DNA of 64,000 nt from Limonium bicolor (lineage: Eukaryota > Streptophyta > Magnoliopsida > Caryophyllales > Plumbaginaceae). Position numbers and translations under genes: made by a program. Shown here in pieces: positions 62,910 through 64,000 of the stretch. Position 1 is the first letter of the stretch. The number at the start of each line of letters is the position of its first letter. Location of the stretch: positions 310,001 to 374,000 of the forward strand of contig CM041779.1 in assembly GCA_023374045.1 (NCBI GenBank), given 5' to 3'. The notes beneath the pieces are model-generated. The model worked only from the letters and a program-made list of their open reading frames with translations, was not told the origin of the DNA and ran no database searches.

Positions 62910-63572
62910 TTAAAACGGTCTGAAGGTCAAATTCAAACGTCCGGGTTTCATGTGTGTGGCATTGATCACTGCCGATGGTGCGGTATTCAGTTTGATCTTC
63001 TTGATGCCATGGTATAGCATCCTTGACTGCCCACCCATGATTAACACGTCTCCTGATTTCAACACTAGCTTCTTTGCGAGATCAGCACGCTTCTGCTCGC
63101 CATACACAAACACTGCGGTGTCACCAACGGACCAAGACACCACGGGTACTCCCTTACTTAGAGACTCGGGCGACTCGTCCTTGTCTTGGTGTAACCCTAA
63201 CCGTCCACCATTCTGGTAGAAGTTCACAATACACAGATCTACTTTCACATTGGGAATTGAATTCGTTTCAACTTGTTGAGCAATTTCCACGACGTGGTTA
63301 ACGACCGCAAGGAATTCCTCAGGTATACTTGGTACAGTTGCTCCATCTTCAGCTCGCACTTCTTGATATGTGTTGGTGTAAGGGTTCCAGTCCTTACCCA
63401 TGCACATCATCTTCAATTTCATTCTTGATCCGCTCGGGTATTCTGGTGTGTAGAAACCTCCAGGTGTTGCTCCAAGTTCATTGCATCGTCTGATGATGTG
63501 GATTTGTGCCTCCGGTGTCAGGTATCCATTTAAGAGTATCATACCTGGCTGGATAACCTGACATTGCTCCAT
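62910..63572 (-). CDS. AlkB-family 2-oxoglutarate/Fe(II) dioxygenase, captured by gypsy element E
   Basis: 220 codons, no introns, no stop or frameshift. AlkB enzymes oxidatively remove methyl groups from nucleic-acid bases. The full catalytic set is present: HQD with His128 and Asp130 (LGLHQDKDES), distal His188 (MLYHGIK), and Arg212 and Arg218 in GRLNLTFRPF for 2OG binding. A nucleotide-recognition lid lies before residue 100 (PGGFYTPEY..., KLKMMCMGKDW). Similarity in wording is greatest to plant ALKBH1-type proteins ('PGM.LL..YL', 'CIVNFY..GRLGLHQD', 'SGDVLI.GG.SR'); other AlkB members score less by eye. The frame is open upstream to about 63671, so translation could start earlier or be fused by splicing. 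It lies between gag and protease, in the same frame as pol but separated by stops. Domain call is near certain; substrate (m6A, m1A or DNA 6mA) is unknown. Confidence 0.93.
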   Translation of the reverse strand: MEQCQVIQPGMILLNGYLTPEAQIHIIRRCNELGATPGGFYTPEYPSGSRMKLKMMCMGKDWNPYTNTYQEVRAEDGATVPSIPEEFLAVVNHVVEIAQQVETNSIPNVKVDLCIVNFYQNGGRLGLHQDKDESPESLSKGVPVVSWSVGDTAVFVYGEQKRADLAKKLVLKSGDVLIMGGQSRMLYHGIKKIKLNTAPSAVINATHMKPGRLNLTFRPF

Positions 63573-63783
63573 TGGAAAGTCGGTGATGCCGATGGTAGTT
63601 TCTTCAGGGTTTGGTGTGGGTGGGATTGGATAACATATATTGAAGGTTCCTTTAAGTTTAGAGTTATCTAATTAGGTGACTTTCACACTATACTTTAATT
63701 GTTTACTCACATGGTTGTTTACTTAAACTCACTAACACACATGCATGAAATGCGGCATGCAAACACTTATTTCACTCAACAGT
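63573..63783 (-). other. Spacer between gag and the AlkB-like ORF
   Basis: AT-rich 211 bases. On the minus strand it has GTGAGTAAAC (63710-63701), a consensus-like splice donor, and CTAATTAG (63675-63668), acceptor-like, but they are too close together to form an intron with each other. From 63671 the AlkB frame is open. No CCHC zinc-knuckle coding is seen. Confidence 0.4.
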
Positions 63784-64000
63784 TTAGGCGGTACCGGGTC
63801 TAGAAGAGGGCCCTGGCGCCTCAGACCGGTCCACCACATTCAGGGCGGCCTTGCCGGACCCCGACCCCTTCCCCTTCTGGGAATCTGTGTACCTCTGATC
63901 TGGGGGTGGCTGATTCGCCGCCTTCGGGCCATCGGTGGTCGCAGTGGCCTTACCCTTCCATTGCCCCTTAGGCCTGTAGTTTCTACTGTTCGGGTTCTGC
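63784..64000 (-). CDS. gag: Gag C-terminal part (element E), 5' end outside the window
   Basis: The frame enters from the right edge and ends TAA at 63784-63786. Seventy-one codons of basic, Gly/Ser/Pro-rich sequence (NPNSRNYRPKGQWKGK, KGKGSGSGK, ending PSSRPGTA), the kind of linker that precedes the zinc knuckle in Tekay-type gag proteins. The zinc knuckle itself (CX2CX4HX4C) does not occur before the stop nor anywhere up to the protease. The frame differs from that of AlkB and pol. Identification rests on composition and position, not on a domain. Confidence 0.6.
   Translation of the reverse strand, partial: QNPNSRNYRPKGQWKGKATATTDGPKAANQPPPDQRYTDSQKGKGSGSGKAALNVVDRSEAPGPSSRPGTA

Larger units (their letters stand above)
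29601..64000 (-). mobile_element. Ty3/gypsy (Tekay/Del-like) element E carrying an AlkB-type ORF; interrupted by F, G and H; 5' end outside the window
   Basis: Order on the minus strand, 5' to 3': gag C-terminus (64000-63784), AlkB-like dioxygenase (63572-62910), pol with protease, RT and RNase H (62747-60858), then after nested LTR G/H the rest of pol with integrase and chromodomain (42665-41160), a 3' untranslated part, polypurine tract (40866-40849) and 3' LTR (40848 to about 39906, then 32158-29601). Integrase before the LTR and a C-terminal chromodomain place it in the chromovirus Tekay/Del group. It is inserted in an exon of the CACTA gene; bases before it are CTTGT. The 5' LTR, PBS and most of gag are beyond 64000. 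Confidence 0.85.

Noticed and set aside
62950..63301. Plus-strand frames of 75-89 codons
   Set aside because: Antisense of the AlkB-like ORF.
62910..63572. Ordinary host AlkB gene next to a retrotransposon
   Set aside because: It is intronless, on the same strand, and lies in the short interval between the gag-like end and the protease frame of one element; a separate host gene would not fit there. A search of other copies would settle it.

Overview
The window is plant nuclear DNA made almost entirely of nested transposable elements. Evidence for a flowering plant with a large, repeat-rich genome: AT-rich intergenic sequence; many 4-6 kb LTRs with the same ends (TGAAATACCCC...GGGGTGTTACA on the coding strand); a Ty3/gypsy pol with a C-terminal chromodomain (Tekay/Del type); a CACTA transposon end with a spliced transposase/ULP1-like gene; and a primer-binding site matching the initiator tRNA-Met 3' end. 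I see no ordinary single-copy host gene, no tRNA or rRNA and no bacterial feature. The species cannot be told.

Reconstructed nesting, outermost first. (I) An old LTR, of which 6448-8188 is visible, was hit on its left by LTR B (3838-6447, itself interrupted by LTR A1, 1-3837) and on its right by element D. (D) A very large LTR (8189-23077) is interrupted by solo LTR C (8577-12958) and solo LTR A2 (13134-17289, perfect CCCCG target duplication). It is followed by a non-coding internal region (23078-26280). (CACTA) A CACTA transposon begins at 26281 inside D's internal region and carries a minus-strand multi-exon gene (26885-29600). (E) A minus-strand gypsy element is inserted in that gene at 29601 and runs off the right edge. 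Its 3' LTR is 29601-32158 plus about 39906-40848, pol 3' end 41160-42665, pol 5' end 60858-62747, an AlkB-like ORF 62910-63572, and a gag-like C-terminus 63784-64000. (F) A coding-free LTR element (LTR 32159-36652, truncated internal region to about 39905) sits in E's LTR. (G) A solo LTR (42666-46028 plus 60067-60852, perfect GCTAC duplication) splits E's pol inside RNase H. (H) A nearly intact, young, coding-free element (46029-60061, two 4.5 kb LTRs, perfect GTATG duplication) sits inside G.

The most interesting object is element E. Between gag and protease it carries a complete, intronless 2-oxoglutarate/Fe(II) dioxygenase ORF of the AlkB family, resembling plant ALKBH1-type proteins, with the whole metal- and 2OG-binding set preserved (HxD, distal H, RxxxxxR). 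A retrotransposon that brings its own nucleic-acid demethylase could remove methyl marks from its RNA or DNA. That function is inference. Elements D, F and H share LTR ends, polypurine tracts and short internal blocks with E's relatives but have no protein-coding capacity, so they look like LARD-type parasites that would need proteins from an autonomous relative such as E.

A second theme is that every LTR with its middle in view carries, at about the same place, a short tandem array of GC-rich palindromes built on GTCCG/CGGAC, different in each subfamily. I cannot explain these from known retrotransposon biology.
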